A stretch of 37,402 nucleotides of DNA from an uncultured Bacteroidales bacterium (lineage in GTDB: Bacteria > Bacteroidota > Bacteroidia > Bacteroidales > Paludibacteraceae): contig CADCEV010000017.1 in the NCBI GenBank assembly GCA_902800525.1, positions 1 to 37,402 on the forward strand, in the 5' to 3' direction. Positions 26,569-36,200 of this stretch are shown in pieces. The notes below the pieces were generated by a model. It made no database searches and was not told where the DNA came from. It saw only the letters and a program-made list of their open reading frames with translations. Each line of letters opens with the position of its first letter. Position 1 is the first letter of the stretch. The position numbers and the translations under genes were made by a program.

Positions 26569-28056
26569 TTGAGAGTGATAAAGAAAATAGACATTTATTT
26601 GCTGCGGAATTTTCTGGGGCTGTTCTTGGCTACATTCTTTATCGCCATCTTTATCCTGCTGATGCAGTTCATGTGGCTGCATATAAGCGACTTGGTGGGA
26701 AAAGGAATAGGGCTGGATGTATTAGCGGAGTTCTTTGTCTATGCCGCTGCCTCCGTAGTCCCTTTGGCACTGCCGTTAGCTATCTTGTTGAGCTCGCTCA
26801 TTTCGTTCGGGAACTTAGCCGAGAAATTCGAGTTGACCGCCATGAAAGCCGCGGGCATATCCCTGTTCCGCATCCTGCGGCCATTGGCTTTCGCGGTGGC
26901 ATTGCTGAGTGTAGGTGCGTTCTTTTTCAGCAACAATATCCTGCCCAAATCGCAGATGAAGTTATGGGCGCTCATCTTCTCCTTGCGGCAAAAAAGCCCG
27001 GAGTTGCAGATACCGGCCGGCGAGTTTTACGACGAGATAAGCGGCTATCATATTTATGTGCGCAACAAAACACCCCATGGCGAGTTGCTCAACATTATGA
27101 TATATGATTATACCGACGGCTTTGAGAACGCCAAGGTGATGGTAGCGGACACCGGCAAACTATCCACCAGCGCGGACAAACGCTTTTTGCTGTTGGAACT
27201 CATTAACGGCGAGTCATTCGAAAATTTGAACCGCAAGCAGCAACGCGCTACCGGTACTACCCAAAATATCCCTTACCGGCGTGAGACCTTCACCCATAAA
27301 CGCATCGTCATAGATTTTGCTACGGATTTTAACCGCTACGACGAGTCGATACTGGAGGATCAGCACGTCAGCAAGAACGTCCGGCAGTTAGTGCACTCCA
27401 TTGACTCGGTACAAATAGTGTCCTTGGAACGCAGCAAAGAGCAAAGCGACCGGCTGCTCAAAGAGCGCTATTTCGGCCGCGAGAACAGACGGACGGAATT
27501 AGTGATCCCGGAGCAAGTGACCAGCGAACAGAAAGAGGAATACAACTTGGATTCGCTCTGGGCAAAGATGGATGTACAGCAGCAGCGGCAGGCATACCGC
27601 ATAGCGCAGGAGAACGCACGCACCTATCGCGACCAGATCGAATATAACGCCATCATGTTAGACGACGCGCAGCGCTACATTCGCAAACATGAGATCGAGT
27701 TATACCGTAAGTTCACTCTGGCTTTCGCCTGCCTGATCTTCTTCTTTATCGGTGCTCCGTTAGGGGCGATCATCCGGAAGGGAGGTTTAGGCGCACCGGT
27801 AGTGATCTCGGTGATCCTGTTTATCATCTATTATATCATTGACAACACAGGATACAAGATGGCGCGTGAAGCACTCTGGCCTTGTTGGGCAGGTATGTGG
27901 CTCAGTTCGTTCGTGTTGCTGCCTACCGGCATTTTCCTGACCTACAAAGCCGCTACCGATTCGCCGCTCTTTAACCCCGAAGCATGGGCGATTACGTGGA
28001 AACGAATCGTTTCCAACGTTAAACAGTTAAAATGGTCACTGCGTGACGTTAAATAG
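26569..28056 (+). CDS. LptF/LptG-family permease (YjgP/YjgQ)
   Basis: Integral inner-membrane permease of the Lpt lipopolysaccharide export ABC complex. The 495-residue protein has three predicted helices near the N-terminus (FLGLFLATFFIAIFILLMQF; about 55-80; about 100-125), a large central soluble part (about 140-385), and three helices at the end (LAFACLIFFFIGAPLGAII, VVISVILFIIYYIIDN, WAGMWLSSFVLLPTGIFL). The GAPLGAIIRKGGLG motif is typical. Bacteroidetes members often have this extended soluble region. I chose TTG 26569 because the result (MRVIKKIDIY) matches how relatives start; GTG 26575 is possible. LptF versus LptG cannot be settled without alignment. Confidence 0.85.
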   Translation: MRVIKKIDIYLLRNFLGLFLATFFIAIFILLMQFMWLHISDLVGKGIGLDVLAEFFVYAAASVVPLALPLAILLSSLISFGNLAEKFELTAMKAAGISLFRILRPLAFAVALLSVGAFFFSNNILPKSQMKLWALIFSLRQKSPELQIPAGEFYDEISGYHIYVRNKTPHGELLNIMIYDYTDGFENAKVMVADTGKLSTSADKRFLLLELINGESFENLNRKQQRATGTTQNIPYRRETFTHKRIVIDFATDFNRYDESILEDQHVSKNVRQLVHSIDSVQIVSLERSKEQSDRLLKERYFGRENRRTELVIPEQVTSEQKEEYNLDSLWAKMDVQQQRQAYRIAQENARTYRDQIEYNAIMLDDAQRYIRKHEIELYRKFTLAFACLIFFFIGAPLGAIIRKGGLGAPVVISVILFIIYYIIDNTGYKMAREALWPCWAGMWLSSFVLLPTGIFLTYKAATDSPLFNPEAWAITWKRIVSNVKQLKWSLRDVK

Positions 28057-28081
28057 TTAAAATGGTTTCACCATGTGAAAC
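27997..28081 (+). promoter_or_regulatory. Array of three hairpins with 3-nt loops at the permease/ribBA junction
   Basis: Hairpins TGGAAACG-AAT-CGTTTCCA (27997-28015), GTCAC-TGC-GTGAC (28035-28047) and GTTTCAC-CAT-GTGAAAC (28065-28081) differ in arms. The first two are followed by similar spacers, GTTAAAcAGTTAAAATG and GTTAAAtAGTTAAAATG. Two lie inside the permease 3' end, one in the ribBA leader. Confidence 0.7.
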
Positions 28082-28086
28082 GTTAT

Positions 28087-29352
28087 ATGAATATGAAAAT
28101 CAATACAATAGAAGAAGCTTTAGACGATTTCAAGCAAGGTAAGTTCGTCATAGTGGTAGATGATGAGGATCGCGAGAACGAAGGCGATTTCATCATAGCT
28201 GCAGAGGCGATCACGCCACAGAAAGTGAATTTTATGCTGCAACACGGTCGCGGCGTGCTTTGTTGTCCGATTACGGAGCAGCGCTGCGCAGAGTTGGATC
28301 TGATGCACCAGGTAGCGAATAACACCTCTATGTTAGGCACGCCTTTTACGGTGACGGTTGATAAATTAGAGGGTTGCACCACCGGTGTTTCCGCCGCCGA
28401 CCGCGCGGCTACTATCCGCGCTTTAGCCGATCCCAAGAGCAAGCCGGAGACCTTCGGCCGTCCGGGGCATATTAACCCTCTGTATGCCCGCACAGGCGGT
28501 GTGTTGCAACGCGCCGGGCATACCGAAGCCGGTGTCGATTTAGCGCGGATGGCAGGCTTTTATCCCGCTGCCGCGCTGATCGAGATCATGAATGAGGACG
28601 GTACGATGGCGCGTATGCCACAACTGCAAGAGGTGGCGAAGGAGTTTGACTTGAAGATCATCACAATAAAAGACTTGATCTCCTATCGTCTGGCGCATGA
28701 GACCGTCAGCGCAAGCGATCACACAAACAATGCCGCTTCGGGCACAACTTGCGAAAACGGACTTATAGAAAAAGGAGAAACGGTCTTTCTGCCGACGCAG
28801 CAAGGTGAGTTCATGCTGACGCCTTTCCGCGATATGACTACCGGCTTGGAGCATGTGGTCTTAGCCAAAGGCGAATGGAAGGAAGACGAAGCCATTCTCT
28901 GCCGCGTACACTCCAGCTGCATGACAGGAGACATCTTCGGCTCGCTGCGATGCGAATGCGGCGAACAACTGAACCGAGCTATGCAGATGATACAGAATGA
29001 GGGACGAGGCATCATCGTCTATATGAACCAAGAGGGTAGAGGTATCGGACTGATGAATAAGATCCGCGCCTATAAACTGCAGGAAGAAGGCGAGGATACC
29101 GTAGAGGCAAATGTACATCTCGGCTTCCGTCCCGATGAACGCGACTATGGAGTTGGAGCACAGATCCTGCGAGCGATGGGAGCGCATAAGCTGAGACTGA
29201 TGACTAATAACCCCGTGAAAAGGGTAGGGTTGGAAAGTTACGGTATTGAAATCGTTGAGAATGTGCCGATCGAGATTCAGCCAAACCGCTGGAATGAACG
29301 CTATATGCGCACCAAAAAAGAAAAAATGCACCACGACCTGAAGTTGGTTTGA
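28087..29352 (+). CDS. ribBA: Bifunctional RibBA: DHBP synthase / GTP cyclohydrolase II
   Basis: Fused first enzymes of riboflavin synthesis, cytoplasmic. N-terminal half (about 1-205): 3,4-dihydroxy-2-butanone 4-phosphate synthase, with [24 protein letters not shown] and [17 protein letters not shown]-terminal half (about 215-420): GTP cyclohydrolase II, with the zinc cysteines in [15 protein letters not shown], then [19 protein letters not shown] and [17 protein letters not shown]. Both halves look intact. A GTG at 28075 opens the frame but lies inside a hairpin; ATG 28087 or 28093 fits how relatives begin (KINTIEEAL). No FMN riboswitch was seen upstream; the gene follows lptF/G at about 30 bp. 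Confidence 0.93.
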   Translation: MNMKINTIEEALDDFKQGKFVIVVDDEDRENEGDFIIAAEAITPQKVNFMLQHGRGVLCCPITEQRCAELDLMHQVANNTSMLGTPFTVTVDKLEGCTTGVSAADRAATIRALADPKSKPETFGRPGHINPLYARTGGVLQRAGHTEAGVDLARMAGFYPAAALIEIMNEDGTMARMPQLQEVAKEFDLKIITIKDLISYRLAHETVSASDHTNNAASGTTCENGLIEKGETVFLPTQQGEFMLTPFRDMTTGLEHVVLAKGEWKEDEAILCRVHSSCMTGDIFGSLRCECGEQLNRAMQMIQNEGRGIIVYMNQEGRGIGLMNKIRAYKLQEEGEDTVEANVHLGFRPDERDYGVGAQILRAMGAHKLRLMTNNPVKRVGLESYGIEIVENVPIEIQPNRWNERYMRTKKEKMHHDLKLV

Positions 29353-29357
29353 GCCTT

Positions 29358-29374
29358 TTGGCACGATATTTGAA
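29358..29374 (+). promoter_or_regulatory. Possible sigma-54 (RpoN) -24/-12 promoter
   Basis: TTGGCACGATATTTGAA closely matches the TTGGCACR-N4-TTGCW consensus: GG, then 10 bp, then GA in place of GC. It lies about 70 bp upstream of ATG 29445. No TAnnTTTG site was seen in this gap. Confidence 0.4.
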
Positions 29375-29444
29375 GAGATAAAGTATCGAGGTACCGGTAT
29401 ATCGGTTTATCGGGAGATCGGAAACCCTTTAAAACAAAACGATT

Positions 29445-30800
29445 ATGAAAACAAGAATTACTACACTTCTGATGATGCTGCTGATGATGAGCGCAGCGCT
29501 ATGGGCAGACGAGACAGTAACCGTTTCCGCCAACAGCTCGGATATCTCCGAGGGTCTGGATCTGAAAGTCGTAGCAAAACTGTTTGCTGAGGCAAAGAAC
29601 TTGGAGGAATTTGAGATAATGCTCAATAATCCGGACAGTTCGTTCTGTAATTTGGATCTGAACGGCGACGGTCAAGTGGATTACTTACGCGTAGTGGAGA
29701 CCGGTGAGGGCAACAAGCGTCTGATCGTGTTACAAGCTATCCTGGCGAAAGATATTTTCCAGGACGTAGCCTCGATATACGTGGAGAAAGACGAGCAGAA
29801 CAAAGTCTCCGTTCAGGTAGTAGGCGATGAATACGTCTATGGCACGAACTATATCATAGAGCCTGTGTATGTCTATCGTCCGGTGATCTACGATTGGTTT
29901 TGGTGCGACGCATGGTACGCATGGAATAGTCCCTGGTATTGGGGGTATTACCCGGGCTGGTGGTACGCACGTAGTTGCTGGGCATGCGATGTCTATTGGC
30001 ATCACTGCTACGCCTTCCATCACTGCCACCACTGCTGTTCATTCCGTTGCGGTTATACTGTATGCTCCGGCTACTATGAGTTAAGTCCCCGCGTTACCCG
30101 CAGAGAGTACGCCGTAGCGAACCCGGGTCGTTCGTTCGAGCGTCGTAACAGCGGCAAAGTGAATGCCCGCGATATCCGTTCTACGAACACGCTGCGCAGC
30201 ACACGTCAAGTGGCAACCGCCGGTGGAAGTGGCCGTCAAGGAGGCGTTACCCGCGGCGTAGCGGATACGAGAAGCCGCACCTATGGCAGCGCGAACACCG
30301 CGAGCACCCGCAGTACCGCCGCCCGTACGGCAAGCAGCGCCGGCCGTAGCACAGCCGGAGCAGAAGGCGCTACCCGCACCTCAACGCGCTCTACCGCCTC
30401 TTCCGGTCGCTCTACTGCCACGGCAACCCGCTCTACGGCTTCGACCGGCAGCACCGGCCGCTCCACAGCATCCGTAGGCACCGCAACGCGCTCTACGGCA
30501 ACGCGCTCGACGTCTAATACTTCCGTCAGCTCCACTCGCTCGTCCGGCACACGCAGCACCGCCTCTGTGGGCAGAACAACGCGCAGCACGGCTTCGTCAA
30601 GTTCATCCACAGGCACACGCAGCAGCTCTACCTATTCCGGCTCAAGCCGTACCTCCTCCTCTTCATACGGAGGCTCTCGCAGTAGCGGAGGGTATTCAGG
30701 TGGCTACTCCGGCGGCACTCGCAGTAGCGGAGGCTACTCGGGAGGTGGAGGTTCACGCAGCAGCGGTGGCGGCGGAGGTGGACACGCCACAAGAAGATAA
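29445..30800 (+). CDS. Secreted protein with EF-hand-like loop, Trp/Tyr/His/Cys belt and low-complexity tail
   Basis: Signal peptide MKTRITTLLMMLLMMSAALWA. A folded N-terminal part (about 25-140) has LDLNGDGQVDYLRVVE, an EF-hand-like D.N.DG.VD calcium loop, followed by strands (RLIVLQAILAKDIFQDVASIYV). I recognise this arrangement from uncharacterised Bacteroidetes envelope proteins. From about 147 to 208 the sequence is extreme in Trp, Tyr, His and Cys (DWFWCDAWYAWNSPWYWGYY; HHCYAFHHCHHCCSFRCG). The last ~230 residues are a disordered Arg/Ser/Thr then Gly/Ser/Tyr tail with RSTAS-like repeats. A metal-binding or polymer-forming role is possible from composition but not shown. A sigma-54-like site lies upstream and a hairpin terminator starts 4 bp after the stop. 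Confidence 0.75.
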   Translation: MKTRITTLLMMLLMMSAALWADETVTVSANSSDISEGLDLKVVAKLFAEAKNLEEFEIMLNNPDSSFCNLDLNGDGQVDYLRVVETGEGNKRLIVLQAILAKDIFQDVASIYVEKDEQNKVSVQVVGDEYVYGTNYIIEPVYVYRPVIYDWFWCDAWYAWNSPWYWGYYPGWWYARSCWACDVYWHHCYAFHHCHHCCSFRCGYTVCSGYYELSPRVTRREYAVANPGRSFERRNSGKVNARDIRSTNTLRSTRQVATAGGSGRQGGVTRGVADTRSRTYGSANTASTRSTAARTASSAGRSTAGAEGATRTSTRSTASSGRSTATATRSTASTGSTGRSTASVGTATRSTATRSTSNTSVSSTRSSGTRSTASVGRTTRSTASSSSSTGTRSSSTYSGSSRTSSSSYGGSRSSGGYSGGYSGGTRSSGGYSGGGGSRSSGGGGGGHATRR

Positions 30801-30804
30801 CAGA

Positions 30805-30828
30805 AAAGGTGGTCAAACGACCACCTTT
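30805..30828. terminator. Bidirectional terminator between convergent genes
   Basis: Perfect 10-bp stem AAAGGTGGTC / GACCACCTTT with an AAAC loop, between the + gene ending at 30800 and the minus gene ending at 30847. T-rich on both sides, so it could serve both transcripts. Confidence 0.8.
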
Positions 30829-30846
30829 CTTGTTGCATCCTTCTGC

Positions 30847-32241
30847 TTAATGGGAGGCAAGCATGTTCTTCGGATCTAACAGGTTATCCAACTGCTCCTT
30901 GCTGAGCAATCCATGCTCTAACACCAAATCATATACGCTCCTGCCGGTCTCCAACGCCTCTTTGGCAATCTTTGTGGATGCCTTATAACCGATAGTCGGA
31001 TTTAGCGCCGTGACAATACCGATGGAGTTCTTAACGGTTGCTAAGTTATGCTCGCGGTTAATGGTGATACCGTCAATACATTTCTCACGCAAGATCTTCA
31101 TTACATTCTTGAGCCACGTGATGGATTCAAAGATACACTCGGTGATGATCGGCTCCATGACGTTGAGCTGCAGCTGACCCGCCTCTGCGGCAAAGCAAAC
31201 CGCCGTATCATTACCGATCACCTTGAAGCATACCTGATTCGTCACTTCCGGAATAACAGGGTTCACTTTACCCGGCATGATCGAACTGCCCGGTGCCATA
31301 GGCGGCAGATTGATCTCGTGCAAGCCGCAACGTGGACCGGAAGCCATCAGACGCAGGTCATTGCAGGTCTTGCTCAGTTTGACCGCCAGACGTTTCAACG
31401 CAGCCGAATAGCTGACATATGCACCTGTATCCGGTGTGGCTTCTACCAAGTCGCTGGCTTTGAGGAAAGGCTCGCCGGTCAGTTCGCATAGTTTTTGCGT
31501 GCATAACTCCGCATAGCCCGCAACGGCATTCAAACCCGTACCGATAGCCGTTCCTCCCATGTTAATCTCATAGAGCAGCCGTACATTCCGGTCCAAGTTA
31601 GCCACCTCTTCCTCCAAGTTATTGGCAAAAGCGTGAAACTCCTGTCCGCTGGTCATAGGCACAGCGTCCTGCAATTGGGTACGCCCCATCTTGATCGAAT
31701 CGTTGAACTCATCTCCTTTCTTGCGCAGCGAGGCAATCAGTTCTTTCAATTCCGCCTCCAAGCCTCGGTTCATGCGGATGAACGCATAGCGGAAAGCAGA
31801 AGGGTAGGCGTCGTTGGTACTCTGCGCGCAGTTCACATGGTCGTTCGGGGAACAGAACTGGTACTCGCCGCGCTGATGTCCCATGATCTCCAACGCGCGG
31901 TTGGCAATCACCTCGTTCGCATTCATGTTCACCGTTGTTCCGGCACCGCCTTGTACCATGTCGGTAGGGAACTGATCGTGCATCTTGCCGTCAATAATCT
32001 CGCGGCATGCCTGCGCAATTGCAGCATAGATCTCATCGTTGATGACACCTAATTCATGGTTCGCCTCAACGGCTGCCAGCTTGATGTACGCCATCGCAAT
32101 GATGTACTCCGGAAAATCCGACATCTTCAAATTAGACACTTTGTAGTTGTTGATACCACGTTGTGTCTGCACCCCATAATACGCCTCTGCGGGTACTTTC
32201 AATTCGCCTAAGAGGTCTGACTCTAAACGATAGTTTTCCAT
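30847..32241 (-). CDS. aspA: Aspartate ammonia-lyase
   Basis: Member of the aspartase/fumarase superfamily; converts L-aspartate to fumarate and ammonia in the cytoplasm. Signatures: YRLESDLLGE..VP.EAYYGVQT at the start, QGGAGTTVNMNANEV, TNDAYPSAFR, and the superfamily signature GSSIMPGKVNP (about 313-323). The opening YYGVQT motif favours aspartase over class II fumarase. I chose ATG 32241 because the product then lines up with known aspartases; ATG 32262 would add seven residues (MYKQIKS). It lies 32 bp downstream of ftsY. In anaerobic Bacteroidales aspartase can feed fumarate respiration. Confidence 0.88.
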   Translation of the reverse strand: MENYRLESDLLGELKVPAEAYYGVQTQRGINNYKVSNLKMSDFPEYIIAMAYIKLAAVEANHELGVINDEIYAAIAQACREIIDGKMHDQFPTDMVQGGAGTTVNMNANEVIANRALEIMGHQRGEYQFCSPNDHVNCAQSTNDAYPSAFRYAFIRMNRGLEAELKELIASLRKKGDEFNDSIKMGRTQLQDAVPMTSGQEFHAFANNLEEEVANLDRNVRLLYEINMGGTAIGTGLNAVAGYAELCTQKLCELTGEPFLKASDLVEATPDTGAYVSYSAALKRLAVKLSKTCNDLRLMASGPRCGLHEINLPPMAPGSSIMPGKVNPVIPEVTNQVCFKVIGNDTAVCFAAEAGQLQLNVMEPIITECIFESITWLKNVMKILREKCIDGITINREHNLATVKNSIGIVTALNPTIGYKASTKIAKEALETGRSVYDLVLEHGLLSKEQLDNLLDPKNMLASH

Positions 32242-32273
32242 AGATTTGATTTGTTTATACATTAATCAATAAC

Positions 32274-33233
32274 TCAGTTCATGCTTCCTAATAATGATTT
32301 GACGAACTCCACGCGGTTAAAGGCCTGCAGGTCTGTCATCTGCTCGCCTAAACCGATGTACCGCACAGGAATCTTGAATTGATCCGAGATGCCGATCACT
32401 ACACCTCCTTTGGCTGTACCGTCTAATTTGGTGATAGCCAAAGAGGTCACTTGTGTAGCAGCGGTGAACTGACGCGCCTGCTCAAAGGCGTTCTGTCCCG
32501 TTGAGCCGTCTAACACCAGCATGACGTCATGCGGCGCATCCGGCACTACTTTCTGCATCACGTTCTTGATCTTGGTCAATTCGTTCATCAAATTGATTTT
32601 GTTATGCAGCCGCCCTGCCGTATCGATCAGCACAACATCCGCATCGTTCGCTTTAGCGGACTGCAAGGTATCGAATGCCACGGAGGCAGGGTCGGATCCT
32701 TGCTGCTGCTTGATCACCGGCACGCCTACGCGTTCACCCCAAATGCACAGCTGCTCCACTGCCGCTGCGCGGAAGGTGTCTGCTGCACCGAGATAAACCT
32801 TCTTGCCTGCCGCCTTGTATTGGTAGGCTAACTTGCCGATGGTCGTTGTTTTGCCAACTCCGTTGACTCCCACTACCATCACTACATAGGGCTTAGCCGG
32901 TAGCGGAGCAGAGAAATCCAACGTATCCTCCATGTTATTCTCTTCCAAGAGCGACGCTATCTCGTCCACTAACAACCTGTTCAGTTCGCTCGTGCCGATA
33001 TATTTGTCTCTCTTTACGCGCGCCTGCACGCGCTCAATAATACGGAGTGTGGTCTCTACTCCCACATCGCAGGTAATGAGCGCCTCCTCCAAGTTGTCGA
33101 GCACGTCATCGTCGATAGTTGACTTACCGGCGATGGCGTGTCCGATCTTAGAGAGGACGGATTCTTTACTCTTTTCCAGACCTTTATCCAAGGTCTCTTT
33201 CTTTTCTCTGTTAAATAATCCGAAAAATGCCAT
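32274..33233 (-). CDS. ftsY: Signal recognition particle receptor FtsY
   Basis: SRP-type GTPase of 319 residues that docks ribosome-SRP complexes at the membrane for co-translational insertion. An N domain (about 1-110, helical) is followed by the G domain: P-loop GVNGVGKTTTIGKLA (about 123-137), DTFRAAAVEQL, DTAGRLHNK, and TKLDGTAKGG. It lacks the long acidic N-terminal domain of E. coli FtsY, which is usual for Bacteroidetes. It starts 4 bp after the stop of a T9SS-exported repeat protein and precedes aspA. Confidence 0.94.
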   Translation of the reverse strand: MAFFGLFNREKKETLDKGLEKSKESVLSKIGHAIAGKSTIDDDVLDNLEEALITCDVGVETTLRIIERVQARVKRDKYIGTSELNRLLVDEIASLLEENNMEDTLDFSAPLPAKPYVVMVVGVNGVGKTTTIGKLAYQYKAAGKKVYLGAADTFRAAAVEQLCIWGERVGVPVIKQQQGSDPASVAFDTLQSAKANDADVVLIDTAGRLHNKINLMNELTKIKNVMQKVVPDAPHDVMLVLDGSTGQNAFEQARQFTAATQVTSLAITKLDGTAKGGVVIGISDQFKIPVRYIGLGEQMTDLQAFNRVEFVKSLLGSMN

Positions 33234-33237
33234 ATTA

Positions 33238-36200
33238 TCAATACAGTATTACTTTGTGAACTTGTGCTTTGTCCTCACCCTGAGTGGTGCGGATGAAGTA
33301 TATACCGCGTACAGGAGGTAAGGTTACTTGCGTCTTTCCTTCGCTGATCTTACCGGCGGATACATGCATACCCGTGGTGGAGTAGATATCGAAGTCTCCG
33401 TCTTGCTGTGCCTCAATTGTTACCACCGGAGCGTGTCTCGGAGCCTGCGTCGGATAGACGATCACCGGAGTGACATACACGTCCGGAGCCGGTGCTTCGA
33501 TCGTGATCGGGCATGACGGGATAGAGTAACTCTCACCGCGACGGGTTGCTACCATGTAAACTTGGTCGCCCGGCAGCAGACTGCGGTTATGGAGATAACC
33601 CATACCATTAGTCGGCGAGAGTACACCATTGATATACCACTCCGTATTCGAGAACTCATATCCACCGTTATAATCGCTGCTCAGCGGAGCCACTACATCC
33701 GTCCAGTTCTGCTCAATGATCCATGACGGATACTTGATCTGGAGCGTAATGCTATCCGAGCGGCTTGTACCGCATACACCGTTGTCCAAGACGAGGCGCA
33801 TGGAGTAGTTATCCGGACGGACGTAATACGGATGATTCTCATAGCAGATCATGCTAAATGTCGGCAGCGATACGTGAGCCAGCATATTCTCATCGAAGCG
33901 CTCGTTGATGACATCCTTAAATCCGGCGCGTTTAGCCGCTACGTCGAAGTAAACGCTATATACGGCAGGTTTCTGACCCGAATAGTTGAACGAGATATCA
34001 AAGCCCTCTGCGTCCGCGCAGATATCACCACTCGCGCGTGCCGAGGTGATGACGGTCGGACGAACGGTAACGAGATTCAACGAGTAGATAGCCGAGTAAT
34101 AGGTCTCTAATCGGCGGATGGTATCTACATAGTTGCCTTCGTAGCGGATCGTATCTCCACGCCAGATATAGTCTTGACCGGCGCAGATGGTATCATCAAT
34201 GTGGTAGCGCTTGGTCTCTACCACCGTCAGACGGAGCGTGTGCGTACTATCGCAGTCATTGATAGTGGACCAGCTGCGGTCGATATCCATCGTGTATTTG
34301 CCATAGCCATCGGAGGTAGTCGTATCGGTGTAGGTCATACCATTCCAATAGTAGCCCTCATAGTCCGTGATCACGGCATGCTCGATGATACGGTAGGTCG
34401 GGTAAACGGTCAGGTCAAGATGCATCAAACTATCGCAGCCCTCTTTGGTCTTGAGCGGGATGTCGTAATGACCTCCACGTGTAAACTCTTGACCGGCATA
34501 GCGAACCGTATCGCCCTGACAGATCACTCTCGCTTCCGCCGGCAGATCATATGCCGGAGCGTCATACACCTCGACGCGGAGGAGACTGTCTTGTACGCCT
34601 GATGTCTTGGATAGACGGAGGAAGGTGTAGAGACCGGCTTTGGTGATCACCTGGTCGTCGATCTTCACTTCGCTTCCCGGACAGATAGGTATAGGCAGCC
34701 AATCCGAATAGTGCGTTGTTACCAGAATGATGAAGCGGTTAATACTATCACATCCGTTTGCAGCTATCAGCGTATCGGAGAACAAGTTACTACCTACTTT
34801 CAGATTATTGTACAGTTGTCCCTTATGTACATAAGAGCCGCCTTCCACTTGTTTGTCGGTAATAACAACGCGTTCTTCGTTTACAGGAACAGCCTTGACG
34901 GTCAGCTGCAGGTTAACGATACTGTCTTTGTCCTCAGACTCCCACTGATAGTTTCCGGAGCGGGTCAGTCTCTTTCCGAAGAAGTCCACGTAACTGCCTT
35001 GGCAGATCTCTCTGTTCCAGCTGAACTCACGCGTGCTCTTCGGGATCACATAGACGTGAACGATACTATCGCAACCGTAGGCTGTCTTATGAGTGAACCA
35101 GAAATCACCGGTAGTGCGGATGACGGTATCTTCCAACTCGATCACCTCACCCTTGCCTAATTCGTACTTCTCGTAGCCATAAGCAATACTGTGTGCGCCT
35201 ACGTGCAGATGATATACACTATCGTATCCATATACCGTATAGAGGCTGTCGTGGTAGTTACCGGATGTAGTAATGATTTGATTGTGCCATATCAGCGTAT
35301 CCGGCATACAGAGGTGAACAGAGTCTTCGAAATGATAGGTCTTGTGAACCGTCAAGTTCAGATGGTGAATGCGGTTACAGCCTGTCACTTTGTCCGTCTC
35401 CATATTCTCATAATAGCCTGTCTGCGTCAGTTTACGTCCGTAGAAGTCGTATGGTATCTCTTTATCCGAGATGTTCACTACATCGAAGTATTCGTATGTC
35501 GGATGAACAGTGACGTTGATCTTGATGATAGAGTCGCAGCCGGTGGTCATACGAATCGTGTCGTAGAAGGTGCCATTGGTCTTGTAGGTCGTGTTGCGGT
35601 AAATAACGCTATCGCCTTCGCAGAATACGAGACTTTGCTCGGAAATAGCCAACGGCAGCACTTTTACCATCAATCCCGTTACCACTTTTCTGCCGTCTGT
35701 CTGCGTAATGGTATCGCGGTATAGACCGGATTCGTAGATCTCCATCACTTTCGAGGTATCGCTCTTGAGACGCCATCTGTACGGCAGCTCGCTGAAGCAG
35801 AGACTTACGGAGTCGTCATATACGCGGTTAACAGTCAGTCGCAGTTCGGTCAAACTGTCGCAGCCAAAGACGGTGGTGTCGTACTTCTGATAAATACCGG
35901 TGGTGGTAAATACCTTGTTGTCGAAGTGTACGGTATCGCCCTGGAAGATCGTGCGGTCGAGGATGGTATGATACCTGCGGTTAACGTTCAAAATCAGGGT
36001 CACAATACTGTCGCAACCATTGATGTTCTTGAAGGTCTTGGTGTATTTGCCCGGCTCTGTGTATTCCTGTTTTGCAAAGGTAAATGCGTCTCCTTCGCAG
36101 ACAGAAGCACGGATCGTATCATACGTAATTGGCAGTACGTTCAACATCAAGCCATAGATAGCCATCTTGCCATCTTGCATCACTGTATCGCGATAGATAC

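Noticed and set aside
26562-27107. 181-codon + strand open frame overlapping the permease gene
   Set aside because: Out-of-frame shadow of the LptF/G coding sequence, with Arg/Cys/His-rich nonsense composition.
28057-28086. FMN riboswitch before ribBA
   Set aside because: The gap is about 30 bp and lacks the conserved RFN sequence blocks; only simple hairpins are seen.
30281-30616. Minus-strand frame opposite the low-complexity tail
   Set aside because: Its Val/Glu/Arg/Leu/Ala repeats are simply the complement of the Arg/Ser/Thr codon repeats.
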